From Actinacidiphila bryophytorum (lineage in GTDB: Bacteria > Actinomycetota > Actinomycetes > Streptomycetales > Streptomycetaceae): a stretch of 64,000 nt of DNA. The notes under the pieces were generated by a model. The model searched no databases. It had not been told where the DNA came from and was given only the letters and a program-made list of their open reading frames with translations. Position numbers and translations under genes: made by a program. Positions 43,033 to 54,358 of this stretch are shown here, piece after piece. The DNA is taken from contig NZ_JAFFIX010000004.1 of NCBI RefSeq assembly GCF_016916835.1, forward strand, positions 248,001 to 312,000, read 5' to 3'. Each line of letters opens with the position of its first letter. The stretch's first letter is position 1.

Positions 43033-43533
43033 ATGAGCATCGACGGCCGGATGGACGGTACGGCGCCCGGGCCGGGACCGCGTGGTCCCGGCGGCCCGCG
43101 CGGCCGCAACCCGTACCAGCTGACCGAGGAGTCCCCGGTCTACGTCATCTCGGTGGCGGCCGAGCTGTCGGGTCTGCACCCGCAGACCCTGCGGCAGTAC
43201 GACCGCCTCGGCCTGGTCTCGCCCGACCGCACGGCCGGGCGGGGCCGCCGCTACTCGGCCCGCGACATCGAGCAGCTGCGCGAGGTGCAGCGGCTCTCCC
43301 AGGACGACGGCATCAACCTCGCCGGCATCAAGCGGATCATCGAACTGGAGAACCAGGTCGCCGCGCTGCAGGCGAGGGTCGCCGAGCTGACCGCCACGGT
43401 CGAGGGCGCCGCCGCCGTCATCCAGCAGCGCGAGGCGGCGGTGCACGCGTCGTACCGCCGCGACCTGGTGCCGTACCAGGATGTGCAGCACACCAGTGCG
43501 CTGGTCGTGTGGCGCCCCAAGTCGTCGTCCTGA
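43033..43533 (+). CDS. hspR: Heat-shock repressor HspR (MerR family)
   Basis: The product is 166 aa. The MerR-type helix-turn-helix (YVISVAAELSGLHPQTLRQYDRLGLVSPDRTAGRGRRYSARDIEQLREVQRLSQDDGINLAGIKRI) is followed by a coiled coil (ELENQVAALQARVAELTATVEGAAAVIQ). It binds HAIR boxes before dnaK and clpB. The start lies 4 bp after the dnaJ stop. It closes the operon, giving autoregulation. Confidence 0.96.
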   Translation: MSIDGRMDGTAPGPGPRGPGGPRGRNPYQLTEESPVYVISVAAELSGLHPQTLRQYDRLGLVSPDRTAGRGRRYSARDIEQLREVQRLSQDDGINLAGIKRIIELENQVAALQARVAELTATVEGAAAVIQQREAAVHASYRRDLVPYQDVQHTSALVVWRPKSSS

Positions 43534-43567
43534 GCGGCGGCCGTCCGACCGGGCAGGGCGGCCGGTC

Positions 43568-43975
43568 TCAGGCCGAGCCCATCGCCCGGGTCAGGGCGAT
43601 CTCGATGACGACGCGGTGCGGGTTGGGCGCCGGGGTGCGGCCGTAGCGTTCCGCGTAGCGGGCGACCGCGTCCGCGACGCGCTCGGGGTCCTCCGAGACC
43701 GTCGCGAGGCCTTCGAGCGTCGCCCAGCGCCCCCGCTCGACCTGGCAGACCGCGACCTGCGCCCCCTCGGGGCCCGCGGCCCGCACATGGGCCGCCTTCG
43801 CGCTCGCGGTGTTGGTGATCACCCGTGCCAGTCCGGCCTCCGGGTCGTAGGTGACCCCGACCGGTACGACGTGCGGCGAGCCGTCGGGGCGCCGCGTGGT
43901 CAGGGTGCACAGGTGGTACTCGCGCCAGAAGGCGAGATAGCCGGCCTCGGGGGCGCGGGGGTCACGTCGAACCAT
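43568..43975 (-). CDS. PPOX-class, probably F420-dependent, oxidoreductase
   Basis: The product is 135 aa. The split-barrel pattern FWREYHLCTLTTRRPDGSPHVVPVGVTYDPEAGLARVITNT, then GPEGAQVAVCQVERGRWATLEGLATV, matches the pyridoxamine-phosphate-oxidase-like family in which many actinobacterial members bind F420. The reaction is unknown. The ATG at 43975 sets the family start (about 10 residues before the barrel). It lies between convergent and divergent heat-shock genes but is on the opposite strand and need not be co-regulated. Confidence 0.82.
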   Translation of the reverse strand: MVRRDPRAPEAGYLAFWREYHLCTLTTRRPDGSPHVVPVGVTYDPEAGLARVITNTASAKAAHVRAAGPEGAQVAVCQVERGRWATLEGLATVSEDPERVADAVARYAERYGRTPAPNPHRVVIEIALTRAMGSA

Positions 43976-44119
43976 GCGACGACGGTAACCCGCCCCGCCG
44001 GTCCGCAGGCCCGTCCCCCGACCTGGGGTGACGGGCCGCTGCCTTCGCCCCGTCAGGGCCGGTCGCTTTTTCTCGTGACGAGCCGTCGGATGTTCGCCGT
44101 GTCGGGCTGCGGAAGTGAA

Positions 44120-44140
44120 GTTGAGTGGAATAGACTCAAG
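44120..44140 (+). promoter_or_regulatory. HspR (HAIR) box before clpB
   Basis: The repeat GTTGAGT-N7-ACTCAAG has one mismatch in the outermost pair compared with the dnaK box. It lies 53 bp before the clpB start, so HspR should repress clpB together with dnaK. Confidence 0.85.
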
Positions 44141-44193
44141 ATGGTTCATGTTCCTTTACGCAATACGCCAGCACCTTGAGGAGGACCAGGCCC

Positions 44194-46818
<2,625 letters not shown>

Positions 46819-46886
46819 CCTGGGGTTGTGACGAGCGGGCCCGGATGAGAGAGGATGGCAGGGAGACGTCACGAAGGGACTTCACG

Positions 46887-47420
46887 GTGAGCATCGACCC
46901 GTCCTCGATTCCTAATTTCGGGGGCCAGCCGGACCCCGACCCGACCGGAAACAACGGCAGTGTGGTCATTCCGGACCAGGACCTGGTCAAGCAGCTGCTT
47001 GACCAGATGGAGCTGAAGTACCTCGTCGACGAGGAGGGCGACCTCGCCGCCCCGTGGGAGGACTTCCGCACCTACTTCATGTTCCGGGGCGAGGGGGACC
47101 AGCAGGTCTTCGCCGTGCGGACCTTCTACGACCGTCCGTACACGGTCGAGGACAAGCCGCAGCTGCACGAGGTCATCGACGACTGGAACCGTCGCACCCT
47201 GTGGCCGAAGATGTACACCCACACCCACGACGACGGCAGCGTCCGCCTGATCGGCGAGGCCCAGCTCCTCATCGGCCTCGGCGTCGGCCTCGAACACTTC
47301 GTGTCCAGCACGGTGAGCTGGGTGCGCGCGTCGATCGAGTTCGACAAGTGGGTCGTCGAAACCCTCGGCCTGGCCAAGGACGCCGACAGCAACCCGGACG
47401 ACGGCCCCACCGAGGCCTGA
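46887..47420 (+). CDS. YbjN-domain (type III chaperone-like) protein
   Basis: The product is 177 aa from a GTG at 46887 with GAAGGGA 8 to 14 bases upstream. SVVIPDQDLVKQLLDQMELKYLVDEEGDLAAPWEDFRTYFMFRGE, then TFYDRPYTVEDKPQLHEVIDDWNRRTLWPKMYTH, matches the YbjN fold, which resembles type III secretion chaperones. Actinobacterial members are unstudied. It follows clpB by 68 bp and may be co-transcribed. It is terminated by the hairpin at 47441. Confidence 0.8.
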   Translation: MSIDPSSIPNFGGQPDPDPTGNNGSVVIPDQDLVKQLLDQMELKYLVDEEGDLAAPWEDFRTYFMFRGEGDQQVFAVRTFYDRPYTVEDKPQLHEVIDDWNRRTLWPKMYTHTHDDGSVRLIGEAQLLIGLGVGLEHFVSSTVSWVRASIEFDKWVVETLGLAKDADSNPDDGPTEA

Positions 47421-47440
47421 CCTCCCCGGCTCCATGTGCG

Positions 47441-47468
47441 AGAGCCCGGCCCCTCGGGGCCGGGCTCT
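47441..47468 (+). terminator. Terminator after the YbjN gene
   Basis: The arms AGAGCCCGGCCCC and GGGGCCGGGCTCT (13 bp, perfect) have a 2-base loop, 20 bp after the stop. It is strong enough to isolate the downstream von Willebrand gene. Confidence 0.85.
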
Positions 47469-47525
47469 GGCATATGTGCACGTTTCCCGAGCGCGGGCGG
47501 CCCGATCCGAGGACAATCTCGGCGC

Positions 47526-48326
47526 ATGGCCATCGACTACCGCAAGCCCGCTCGGATCGACTACCGCAAGAGACCCGGCGCCGACCCTCGCCAGGGCGGT
47601 GCCGCCGCCCCCGATGCCGGCACCGCCCTGGCGAGGGTCGGCGAGCGCGCTCCCGCGCTGGTGAGCCTGGTCAAGACCGCCGCGGTGTCGCTGGTCAAGA
47701 ACCGGGTGAGCGGGCAGCGGGCGGCGGTCTACCTGGTGCTGGACCGCTCCGGCAGCATGCGGCGGTACTACCGTGACGGGTCGGTGCAGCGGCTGGCCGA
47801 GCAGACGCTCGCGCTGGCCGCCAACCTCGACGACGACGGGGTCGTGCCCGTCGTGTTCTTCTCCACCGAGGTCGACGGCACCGCCGAGATCAGCCTCGAC
47901 GCGTACCGCGACCGCATCGCGGCGCTGCACGAGTCGATGGGCCACATGGGGCGCACCAACTACCACCTGGCCATGCAGGCCGTCATCGACCACTACCAGG
48001 CGTGCGGGGCCGAGGACCCGGCCTTCGTCGTCTTCCAGACCGACGGGTCGCCGACCTCCAGGGCCGCCGCCGAGCACGTGCTGTGCACGGCGGCACGGCT
48101 GCCGATCTACTGGCAGTTCATCGGGTTCGGTGACGACGACTTCCGCTTCCTGCGCAGGCTGGACGACCTGCCCGTACCGGGCCGCCGCGCCGTGGACAAC
48201 GCCGGCTTCTTCGCCGCAGGCGACGCCCCCGGCTCGCTCTCCGACGCCGATCTCTACGACCGGCTGCTCGGCGGATTCCCGCAGTGGCTGGCCGCGGCGC
48301 GTACGGCAGGGGTGCTCACGCCCTGA
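47526..48326 (+). CDS. von Willebrand factor A (TerY-like) domain protein
   Basis: The product is 266 aa. Residues ~1-65 include two YRK segments, an Ala-rich stretch and KTAAVSLVKNRVSG. Residues ~68-260 are the VWA fold with the MIDAS motif DRSGSM near residue 73-78 and the later TDGSP and FGDDDF loops. Such proteins in actinomycetes sit with TerD-type stress clusters or alone, and bind partners through Mg2+. A long perfect inverted repeat (47579-47643) lies inside the N-terminal coding part. A second, shorter copy of this gene exists at 62140. Confidence 0.85.
   Translation: MAIDYRKPARIDYRKRPGADPRQGGAAAPDAGTALARVGERAPALVSLVKTAAVSLVKNRVSGQRAAVYLVLDRSGSMRRYYRDGSVQRLAEQTLALAANLDDDGVVPVVFFSTEVDGTAEISLDAYRDRIAALHESMGHMGRTNYHLAMQAVIDHYQACGAEDPAFVVFQTDGSPTSRAAAEHVLCTAARLPIYWQFIGFGDDDFRFLRRLDDLPVPGRRAVDNAGFFAAGDAPGSLSDADLYDRLLGGFPQWLAAARTAGVLTP
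47579..47643. repeat. 26-bp perfect inverted repeat within the VWA gene
   Basis: The arms at 47579-47604 (starting CGCCGACCCTCGCC) and 47618-47643 (ending GGCGAGGGTCGGCG) are exact reverse complements, with a 13-base loop. It begins at about codon 18 of the VWA gene. In mRNA it would form a very stable stem early in translation. The shorter copy of the gene at 62140 lacks this region. Confidence 0.85.
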
Positions 48327-48335
48327 GGTGCGCGG

Positions 48336-48710
48336 TCAGGCGGGTTCCTGGAGCACGGACAGGACGTTGCCCGCGGGGTCGGTGAACCAGGCGATCAGGG
48401 GGCCGCCGCCGCGGAAGATGCCCTTGTCGTCGGCCTTGAGGTTGTCGTAGCGCTCGAAGCGCACGCCCTTGCGGGTCAGCTCGTCCACGGCCGCATCGAT
48501 GTCGGGGACGGGGAAGTTGAGGATCGTGAACGTCGCCGGGACGTGGTCGGGCTTGGGGTAGACGATGATGTCGCGGTCCCCCGCGAGGTGCAGCGTCAGC
48601 AGCCCGTTCCGCTCCGACACCCGCAGCCCGAGCGTCTCGCCGTAGAACGCCTTGGCCGCGGCGATGTCGTCCACGGAGAAACCGCTGAACGCCTTGGTCG
48701 AACCGAACAT
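48336..48710 (-). CDS. VOC/glyoxalase-fold protein
   Basis: The product is 124 aa. [25 protein letters not shown] and the end [19 protein letters not shown] are glyoxalase/bleomycin-resistance/dioxygenase (VOC) motifs with paired beta-alpha-beta units. The function is unresolved: metal-dependent isomerase, or resistance by binding. The ATG at 48710 has GGAGG 5-6 bases upstream. It is convergent with the VWA gene. Confidence 0.85.
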   Translation of the reverse strand: MFGSTKAFSGFSVDDIAAAKAFYGETLGLRVSERNGLLTLHLAGDRDIIVYPKPDHVPATFTILNFPVPDIDAAVDELTRKGVRFERYDNLKADDKGIFRGGGPLIAWFTDPAGNVLSVLQEPA

Positions 48711-48788
48711 GGTCGCCTCCTGTCGATGGGTGCCTGCCCAGTGAGGACCGGACCACGCGCGGAAACTCATCGGTGCGCCCGCGGCGGC

Positions 48789-50567
48789 TCACCCGGTTTC
48801 CGCCCCGAGGGCGCGTCCCGCGGGGACCCGGGTGTGCGCCCAGGCGGGCAGGGCGGTCAGCGCCGCGACGGTCAGCAGGACGGCGAGCGCGGCGGTGAGC
48901 AGCCACGACGCCGGGGGAGTGACCGTGTCGCCGAAGAACCAGTACAGGAGGAGGCCGGTCGGCACGCCCGCCGCGACCCCGGGCAGGGCGGGCAGGAACT
49001 GCGCGACGCAGAGCGCGCAGACGACCTGGCCGGGCGTTGCGCCGAGGGTGCGGGCGACGGTGAGGGTGTGCCTGGCCTGTACGGCGGTGCTCCAGCCGAG
49101 CAGCACCGCGTTGAGCGCGGACAGCGCCACCAGCGCGAGCGTGACGGCGAGCAGCACCCGGCCGGTCTGGTCGGCCCGCACCTGGATGGGGCCGAACTGC
49201 CGGAAGTCCGGCCGGCTGCCGAGGTCGGCGTGCCAGGTGAGCAGCGCGGTGACCATCACCGTGCCGGCCGCGGTCCCGGCGGCGGCCAGGGCGGCGCGGC
49301 CGGGCCGGCGGGCGAGCAGCCGTACCCCCAGCAGCAGCGGGGTCGGCAGGTGCGAGGTCACGGCGTTCAGGTGCGGGTGGTGGGTGAGCAGGTCGGCGGA
49401 CCGGTCGGCCAGGGCTCCTGCCGTGCTGGTGCGGGCGGCACGCACAGCGGGGCCGACGGCGCCGGCCGCGGCGACCACCGCCGCGAGGACGAGTGCGACG
49501 CCGACGGTGCCCGCGCCCGGCCGGGTGACGCTGTCGAGCAGCCCGGCGCTCGGGTCGACGAGCCGCGGCGCCAGCCACGCACCGGCGGCCAGCCCGCCCC
49601 CTGCGGCCAGGGCGGTGAGCACCAGGTACTGCGCCAGCAGCACCGCGATGACGGTGCCCGGCCCCGCGCCGACCGCCTTGAGCAGGGCGGCACGCCGGTT
49701 GTCGCGGGCGGTGCGGACGGTGGCGAGCGCGGCCAGGGTGACGACCGCGGCCACGGTGAGCAGCCAGCCGCCGACGACCAGGGCGGGCCGGGTGTTCTCG
49801 ATCATGGCCTGGTCGGTCATGAGGACGCCCTGCCAGTTGTGGGTGGTGACCCAGGCGGTGCCCCGCTCGCCGCGCGGGAAGGCGGTGTCCTGCCACTGCT
49901 TCGTCGCGCCCGGGTCGGTCAGCTTCAGCCGGATGAGGTGGACGCCCGGTGCGTCGCCGGCCGCCGCGCGGGTGTCGGCGGCGGTGAGCCAGATCCGGCC
50001 GCCGAAGTCGGAAGGCCCCGGCCCCTGCGCGTCGTCGCTCCAGGGATACACCGCGGTGGCGGCGCTGATCGCGGTCCCGACGACGGGGTAGCCGCGGCCG
50101 CGGATGACGACCTGGTCGCCGACGGCCAGGCCGAGCGCCTGGGCGAAGCCGCGTTCGAGCACCGCGCCACCGGGGCGTACCCAGGTGCCGGCGGTGACCA
50201 GCGGCCGGTCCACCGGCGTGGTCGCGGGGCCGGCCGCCTCGACCGCCGAGTGCGCGTCCTGGCCGCGCGCACGGACGGTGGTGTCGAAGGCGAAGACCGG
50301 GTCGGCCTGCGCGGCCACCCCGGGGGCCTTCGCGATGGCCGCGGCCACCGCGGCCGGGTCCGCGGCGGTCGTCACGGCGACGATGTCGGGTCCCGCGGTG
50401 GCCGCCCGGGTCGTGAGGTAGCCGGTGGTGACGGCGTCGCCCGCCGCCGTCCCCAGGGCGAGACTGGTGGCGGCGAGCGCGACGGCGAGGACGAACACGG
50501 CGGCCTCGCCGGGGCGGCGGCGCAGGTCGCGCACGATGAGCCGGCAGAGCAGCAGCGCGTGTCCCAC
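48789..50567 (-). CDS. ABC transporter permease, FtsX/MacB type
   Basis: The product is 592 aa with an N-terminal helix (AVFVLAVALAATSLALG), a large extracellular domain (~50-270), three helices with the FtsX pattern, a second shorter pair domain and three C-terminal helices (ALALVALSALNAVLLGWST ... WLLTAALAVLLTVAALTAL). The GTG at 50567 is 2 bp after the ATPase stop. With that ATPase and PadR it forms an operon of the kind that exports antimicrobial peptides or lipids rather than forming a classic pump. Confidence 0.88.
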   Translation of the reverse strand: MGHALLLCRLIVRDLRRRPGEAAVFVLAVALAATSLALGTAAGDAVTTGYLTTRAATAGPDIVAVTTAADPAAVAAAIAKAPGVAAQADPVFAFDTTVRARGQDAHSAVEAAGPATTPVDRPLVTAGTWVRPGGAVLERGFAQALGLAVGDQVVIRGRGYPVVGTAISAATAVYPWSDDAQGPGPSDFGGRIWLTAADTRAAAGDAPGVHLIRLKLTDPGATKQWQDTAFPRGERGTAWVTTHNWQGVLMTDQAMIENTRPALVVGGWLLTVAAVVTLAALATVRTARDNRRAALLKAVGAGPGTVIAVLLAQYLVLTALAAGGGLAAGAWLAPRLVDPSAGLLDSVTRPGAGTVGVALVLAAVVAAAGAVGPAVRAARTSTAGALADRSADLLTHHPHLNAVTSHLPTPLLLGVRLLARRPGRAALAAAGTAAGTVMVTALLTWHADLGSRPDFRQFGPIQVRADQTGRVLLAVTLALVALSALNAVLLGWSTAVQARHTLTVARTLGATPGQVVCALCVAQFLPALPGVAAGVPTGLLLYWFFGDTVTPPASWLLTAALAVLLTVAALTALPAWAHTRVPAGRALGAETG

Positions 50568-50569
50568 GG

Positions 50570-51397
50570 TCAGTCCTCCCAGTCCAGCAGCGCGCCCAGC
50601 GGCGACGCGGCACCGTGGTCCGCGCCGGCGCCTTCGGGCAGGCGGGGGCCGCCGTCCAGGCGGATGTCGTCGGCCAGTGTCCCGTCGCGCAGGGAGACGA
50701 CGCGGTCGGCGGTGGCGGCGACGCGCTCGTCGTGGGTGACCATGACCAGGGTCTGGCCGGCGGAGCGGAGTTCGGCGAAGAGCCGCAGGACGTCGTGGGT
50801 CGCGGCGCTGTCGAGGTTGCCCGTGGGTTCGTCGGCGAGGACCACCAGCGGGCTGTTGACCAGGGCGCGGGCGATGGCGACCCGCTGCCGCTGCCCGCCG
50901 GAGAGTTCGGCGGGCCGGTGCCGGGCGCGGGCGGCCAGCCCGACCTGGTCGAGGAGTCCCGCGGCCCGGCGGCGGGCGGTGCGCGGTGCGGAGCCGGCGA
51001 GCAGCGCGGGCAGCTCGACGTTCTCCACCGCGGTCAGCTCGTCCATCAGGTGGTAGGCCTGGAAGACGAACCCGACGCTGCGGCGGCGCAGCCGCGCGAG
51101 CGCCCGCTCCCCGAGGCCGTCGACGCGCCGACCGCCGAGCCACACCTCGCCCTCGGACGGCCGGTCGAGACCGCCGAGCAGCTGGAGCAGCGTCGACTTG
51201 CCGCAGCCGCTGGGTCCGGTCACGGCGAGCGTCTGACCGGCCGGTATGTCGAGGTCGACGCCGTCGACGGCCCAGACCAGGGACGCGTCCTCCCCGTACG
51301 CCCGCGACAGGCCGACCGCCCGCAGCACCGGCCCCGCAACAGCCCCGCCGGGCGGGCCGCCCCGCGAGGCGGTCCGCTCCTTGCCCGCTCTTCTCAT
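50570..51397 (-). CDS. ABC transporter ATP-binding protein (LolD/MacB type)
   Basis: The product is 275 aa. Walker A GPSGCGKST, Q loop VFQAYHLMDELTAVENV, signature LSGGQRQRVAIARAL, Walker B VVLADEPTGNLDS and H loop VMVTHD are all intact. The VENV and DEPTGNLD features place it with MacB/LolD-type ATPases that power FtsX-like permeases. Its ATG overlaps the padR stop by four bases (ATGA), so the three genes are one transcript. Confidence 0.93.
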   Translation of the reverse strand: MRRAGKERTASRGGPPGGAVAGPVLRAVGLSRAYGEDASLVWAVDGVDLDIPAGQTLAVTGPSGCGKSTLLQLLGGLDRPSEGEVWLGGRRVDGLGERALARLRRRSVGFVFQAYHLMDELTAVENVELPALLAGSAPRTARRRAAGLLDQVGLAARARHRPAELSGGQRQRVAIARALVNSPLVVLADEPTGNLDSAATHDVLRLFAELRSAGQTLVMVTHDERVAATADRVVSLRDGTLADDIRLDGGPRLPEGAGADHGAASPLGALLDWED

Positions 51398-51936
51398 CCG
51401 GCTGCTCCGCCTTCCCCGCGTGGGGCGTGGGCGGACCAGGTCCGCGCGCACGCCTCCAACCAGCGCAGGTCCGCCTGCATCCGCAGGGCGACGCCCTCCA
51501 GCAGCAGACCGGGCCGCGATTGCGTGTCGTGGGCGAGGGCGGCGCGCTGGACCTCGGCGAGGCTGCGCAGCAGCTCCTGCCTGCGGGCCGCCACGAGTGC
51601 GAGCGGGTCGGCGAGTCCCGACTCCGCCGCGGCCACCAGCTTCAGGTGGAAGTCGGTGACGTCCGGCCTGGGGCCTGCGCCTTCGGCCAGCCACGCGGCC
51701 ACCCGCTCCCGCCCGGCCGGGGTCAGCGCGTACACCTTGCGCTGCGGGCCGCGTTCCGCCTCGTCCACGCGGGCGAGGGCGACCAGTCCGGCCTTCTCCA
51801 GCCGGGTGAGCGTCACGTAGACCTGCCCCGCGTTCAGCGTCCCGCCCAGCGGTCCGAGGGCAGCCGCCAGCTGCCGGCGCAGGTCGTAGCCGTGCGACGG
51901 CTCCCTGGCCAGCAGCGCCAGCACCACGTCCTGCAC
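51394..51936 (-). CDS. PadR-family regulator
   Basis: The product is 180 aa. The winged-helix domain (LALLAREPSHGYDLRRQLAAALGPLGGTLNAGQVYVTLTRLEKAGLVALARV, with the Y-tip wing KVYALTPAGRERV) is followed by a PadR-type C-terminal dimer region. It is first in the operon and probably represses it until the exported substrate or another inducer binds. Its own upstream region has the motif AATAGCGGTTAGCCAATGG, which may hold the operator. Confidence 0.88.
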   Translation of the reverse strand: MQDVVLALLAREPSHGYDLRRQLAAALGPLGGTLNAGQVYVTLTRLEKAGLVALARVDEAERGPQRKVYALTPAGRERVAAWLAEGAGPRPDVTDFHLKLVAAAESGLADPLALVAARRQELLRSLAEVQRAALAHDTQSRPGLLLEGVALRMQADLRWLEACARTWSAHAPRGEGGAAG

Positions 51937-52028
51937 CGACCGCCCTCCTCACGACCCCCAATGAATAGCGGTTAGCCAATGGGGTGGTCAAGTCAGGGAG
52001 ATGCGGCGACGCAAGGCACTTGAAAAAA

Positions 52029-52044
52029 TAAAGCAGCTGCTTTA
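52029..52044. promoter_or_regulatory. 16-bp perfect palindrome before the MMPL gene
   Basis: TAAAGCAGCTGCTTTA is perfect over 16 bp and lies 70 bp before the MMPL start in an A/T-rich stretch. This is the usual size for a MarR- or TetR-type operator. No regulator except PadR is adjacent. Confidence 0.5.
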
Positions 52045-52113
52045 GATTCTCGTTCGAGAGCGGACACCCACACGGCGTGCACCGCGGTGCTGCTGCGCGA
52101 CGTGGAGGTCGTG

Positions 52114-54267
52114 GTGTTCCTCAAGATCGGTGGATTCGTCGTACGCCGGGCACGGGCCGTGCTGCTGGTCTCGGTCGTCCTGCTCGTGGGCGCCGTCGTC
52201 GTCGGCCTCGGCGCCTTCGGCAAGCTGCAGACCGACGGCGCCTTCCAGGACCCCTCGGCCGACTCGACGACGGCTCAACGCCTGCTGGACGAGCACTTCG
52301 GCGGCGCCGACAGCGTGGTGCTGCTCGTCCATGCGCGCAGCGGAACGGTGGACGACCCCGCGGTGTCCGCGGCCGGCGCGGACGCCGCCCGGCGGCTGGC
52401 CGCGGAGCCGGGTGCCGCGGGCGTGGTCTCGTACTGGCAGGCGCACGACCCGGGGCTGAGGTCGGGGGACGGGCGCTATGCGCTGGTCGTGGGCCGCGAG
52501 CGCACCGGTCACGAACCCGGCAGCGGCACGCTGGCCGGGCTGGCGGGCAGCGGTCCCGGCTGGTCGGTGACCGTCGGCGGCGGCGCCGCGGTCGGCGCCG
52601 ACGTCACCGCCCAGGTCGGCAAGAGCCTGGCCGTCGCCGAGGCCGTCGCGGTGCCGATCATCCTGGTGCTGCTCTTCCTCGCCTTCGGCAGTGCGGTCGC
52701 TGCCCTGCTGCCGCTGGCCATCGGCACGGTGGCGATCATGGGGACGTTCGCCGAACTGTCCGTTCTCGGGTCGGTCACCCATGTCGCCGTCTACGCGGTC
52801 AACCTGACGACCGCCCTCGGCATGTCCCTGGCGATCGACTACGCCCTGCTGATGGTCAGCCGCTACCGGGAGGAACTGGCCCGCGGTGCGGACCCGGAGC
52901 GGGCGGTCACCACCGCGGTGGCCACCGCCGGGCGCACGATCGTCTTCAGCGGCACCACCGTGGTGGCCGCGCTCGCCGTGCTGCTGATCTTCCCGCTGTA
53001 CTTCCTGCGGTCCTTCGCCTACGCCGGCATCGGGGTGGTGCTGATCTCCATGGCCTCCGCGGTGCTGCTGCTCCCCGCGCTGCTGGTGGTGCTCGGCCGC
53101 CGGGTCAACGCCGGGCGGCTGCCGTGGGCGAAGGGCGGCCCGCCGTCCACGGCCGCCCCGCTGTGGGGCAGGGCCGCCGGTCTGGTGATGCGCCGCCCGC
53201 TGCTGACGGCACTTCCGGTGGTCGCGGTCCTGCTGGTGCTCGCCTCGCCGCTGCTGCACGTCTCGTTCGGCACCCCGGACGACCGGGTGCTGCGCACGGA
53301 CACCTCCAGCCGCTCGGTCGGTGACGTGCTGCGCAAGGACTTCCCCGGCAGCGTGGCCAACGCGGTCGACGTCGTCACCGAAGGCCCTGTGGGTCCTGCC
53401 GACCTGCGGACGTTCGCCGCGGGTCTGTCGGCGCTGCCGGGTGCCGTCCGGGTGCAGACCGCTGCCGGGACGTTCGCGCACGGCCGCCAGGTGAGCGCCG
53501 CGGGCAACCCGGGGCTCGCAGGTCCCGGCGGGGCGCGGCTGTCGGTGGCGACCGCGGCGGATCCCCGCTCGGCCGCAGCGAAGCGCCTGGTCCACCAGGC
53601 CAGGGACCTGGCCGCGCCGGCCGGGGTGCGCGCCCATGTCGGCGGGCAGACGGCGCAGCTGGTGGACACCGAGCACGCGATCGGCAGCCGGCTCCCGCTG
53701 GCCGGCCTGCTGATCGTGCTGACCACTTTCGTGGTGCTCTTCCTCTTCACCGGCAGCGTGCTGCAGCCGGTGCGCTCCCTGCTGCTGAACGTGCTGACGC
53801 TGTCGGCCACCGCGGGGCTGATGGTGTGGATCTTCCAGAACGGCCACCTGTCGGGGTGGCTGGACTTCGCCCCGCTGCCGCTGGACACCAGCATGCTGGT
53901 GCTGCTGTTCTGCATCGCCTTCGGACTGTCGATGGACTACGAGGTGATCGTGCTGAGCCGGATCAAGGAGCTGCACGACCGGGGCGCGGACAACCGCACC
54001 GCCGTCACCGAGGGCCTGGCCAACAGCGGTCGCATCGTGACGACCGCGGCGGCGCTGATCGCGGTCAGCTTCCTGGCCTTCGGCACCTCGACGGTCAGCT
54101 TCCTGCAACTGTTCGGCGTCGGCGCCGGGTTCGCCGTCCTCGTGGACGCGACCCTGGTGCGCGTCGTGCTGGTGCCGGCCTGCCAGGCCGCGCTGGGCAG
54201 GGCCGCCTGGTACGCACCGCCGGCGATGCGGCGGCTCTATGCGCGGATCGGAGTCGTGGAGAGCTAG
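52114..54267 (+). CDS. MMPL-family (RND-like) transporter
   Basis: The product is about 717 aa with twelve helices in two sets of 1+5. TM1 (AVLLVSVVLLVGAVVVGLGAF) precedes an extracellular domain. The TM4-type segment GMSLAIDYALLMVSRYREEL has the conserved Asp-Tyr pair for proton coupling, repeated as GLSMDYEVIVLSRIKEL in the second half. MMPL proteins export lipids or siderophores across the membrane. GGAGG at 52104 precedes the GTG at 52114 by 5 bases, so that start is preferred over 52087. The PadR operon diverges from it. Confidence 0.87.
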   Translation: MFLKIGGFVVRRARAVLLVSVVLLVGAVVVGLGAFGKLQTDGAFQDPSADSTTAQRLLDEHFGGADSVVLLVHARSGTVDDPAVSAAGADAARRLAAEPGAAGVVSYWQAHDPGLRSGDGRYALVVGRERTGHEPGSGTLAGLAGSGPGWSVTVGGGAAVGADVTAQVGKSLAVAEAVAVPIILVLLFLAFGSAVAALLPLAIGTVAIMGTFAELSVLGSVTHVAVYAVNLTTALGMSLAIDYALLMVSRYREELARGADPERAVTTAVATAGRTIVFSGTTVVAALAVLLIFPLYFLRSFAYAGIGVVLISMASAVLLLPALLVVLGRRVNAGRLPWAKGGPPSTAAPLWGRAAGLVMRRPLLTALPVVAVLLVLASPLLHVSFGTPDDRVLRTDTSSRSVGDVLRKDFPGSVANAVDVVTEGPVGPADLRTFAAGLSALPGAVRVQTAAGTFAHGRQVSAAGNPGLAGPGGARLSVATAADPRSAAAKRLVHQARDLAAPAGVRAHVGGQTAQLVDTEHAIGSRLPLAGLLIVLTTFVVLFLFTGSVLQPVRSLLLNVLTLSATAGLMVWIFQNGHLSGWLDFAPLPLDTSMLVLLFCIAFGLSMDYEVIVLSRIKELHDRGADNRTAVTEGLANSGRIVTTAAALIAVSFLAFGTSTVSFLQLFGVGAGFAVLVDATLVRVVLVPACQAALGRAAWYAPPAMRRLYARIGVVES

Positions 54268-54300
54268 GACGACATCCCCGATAAAGGCCCGCAGTAAAAA

Positions 54301-54342
54301 CCCGCTGCCCCCGGGTCGGAAAAGGAGTCCGGGGGCAGCGGG
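54301..54342. terminator. Terminator between convergent genes
   Basis: The arms CCCGCTGCCCCCGG and CCGGGGGCAGCGGG (14 bp, perfect) have a 14-base loop. It follows the MMPL stop by 34 bp and has AAAAA on the left side, giving a T tract for the leftward transcript of the secreted protein. Confidence 0.85.
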
Positions 54343-54358
54343 AATTCGGTGTGCGGCG

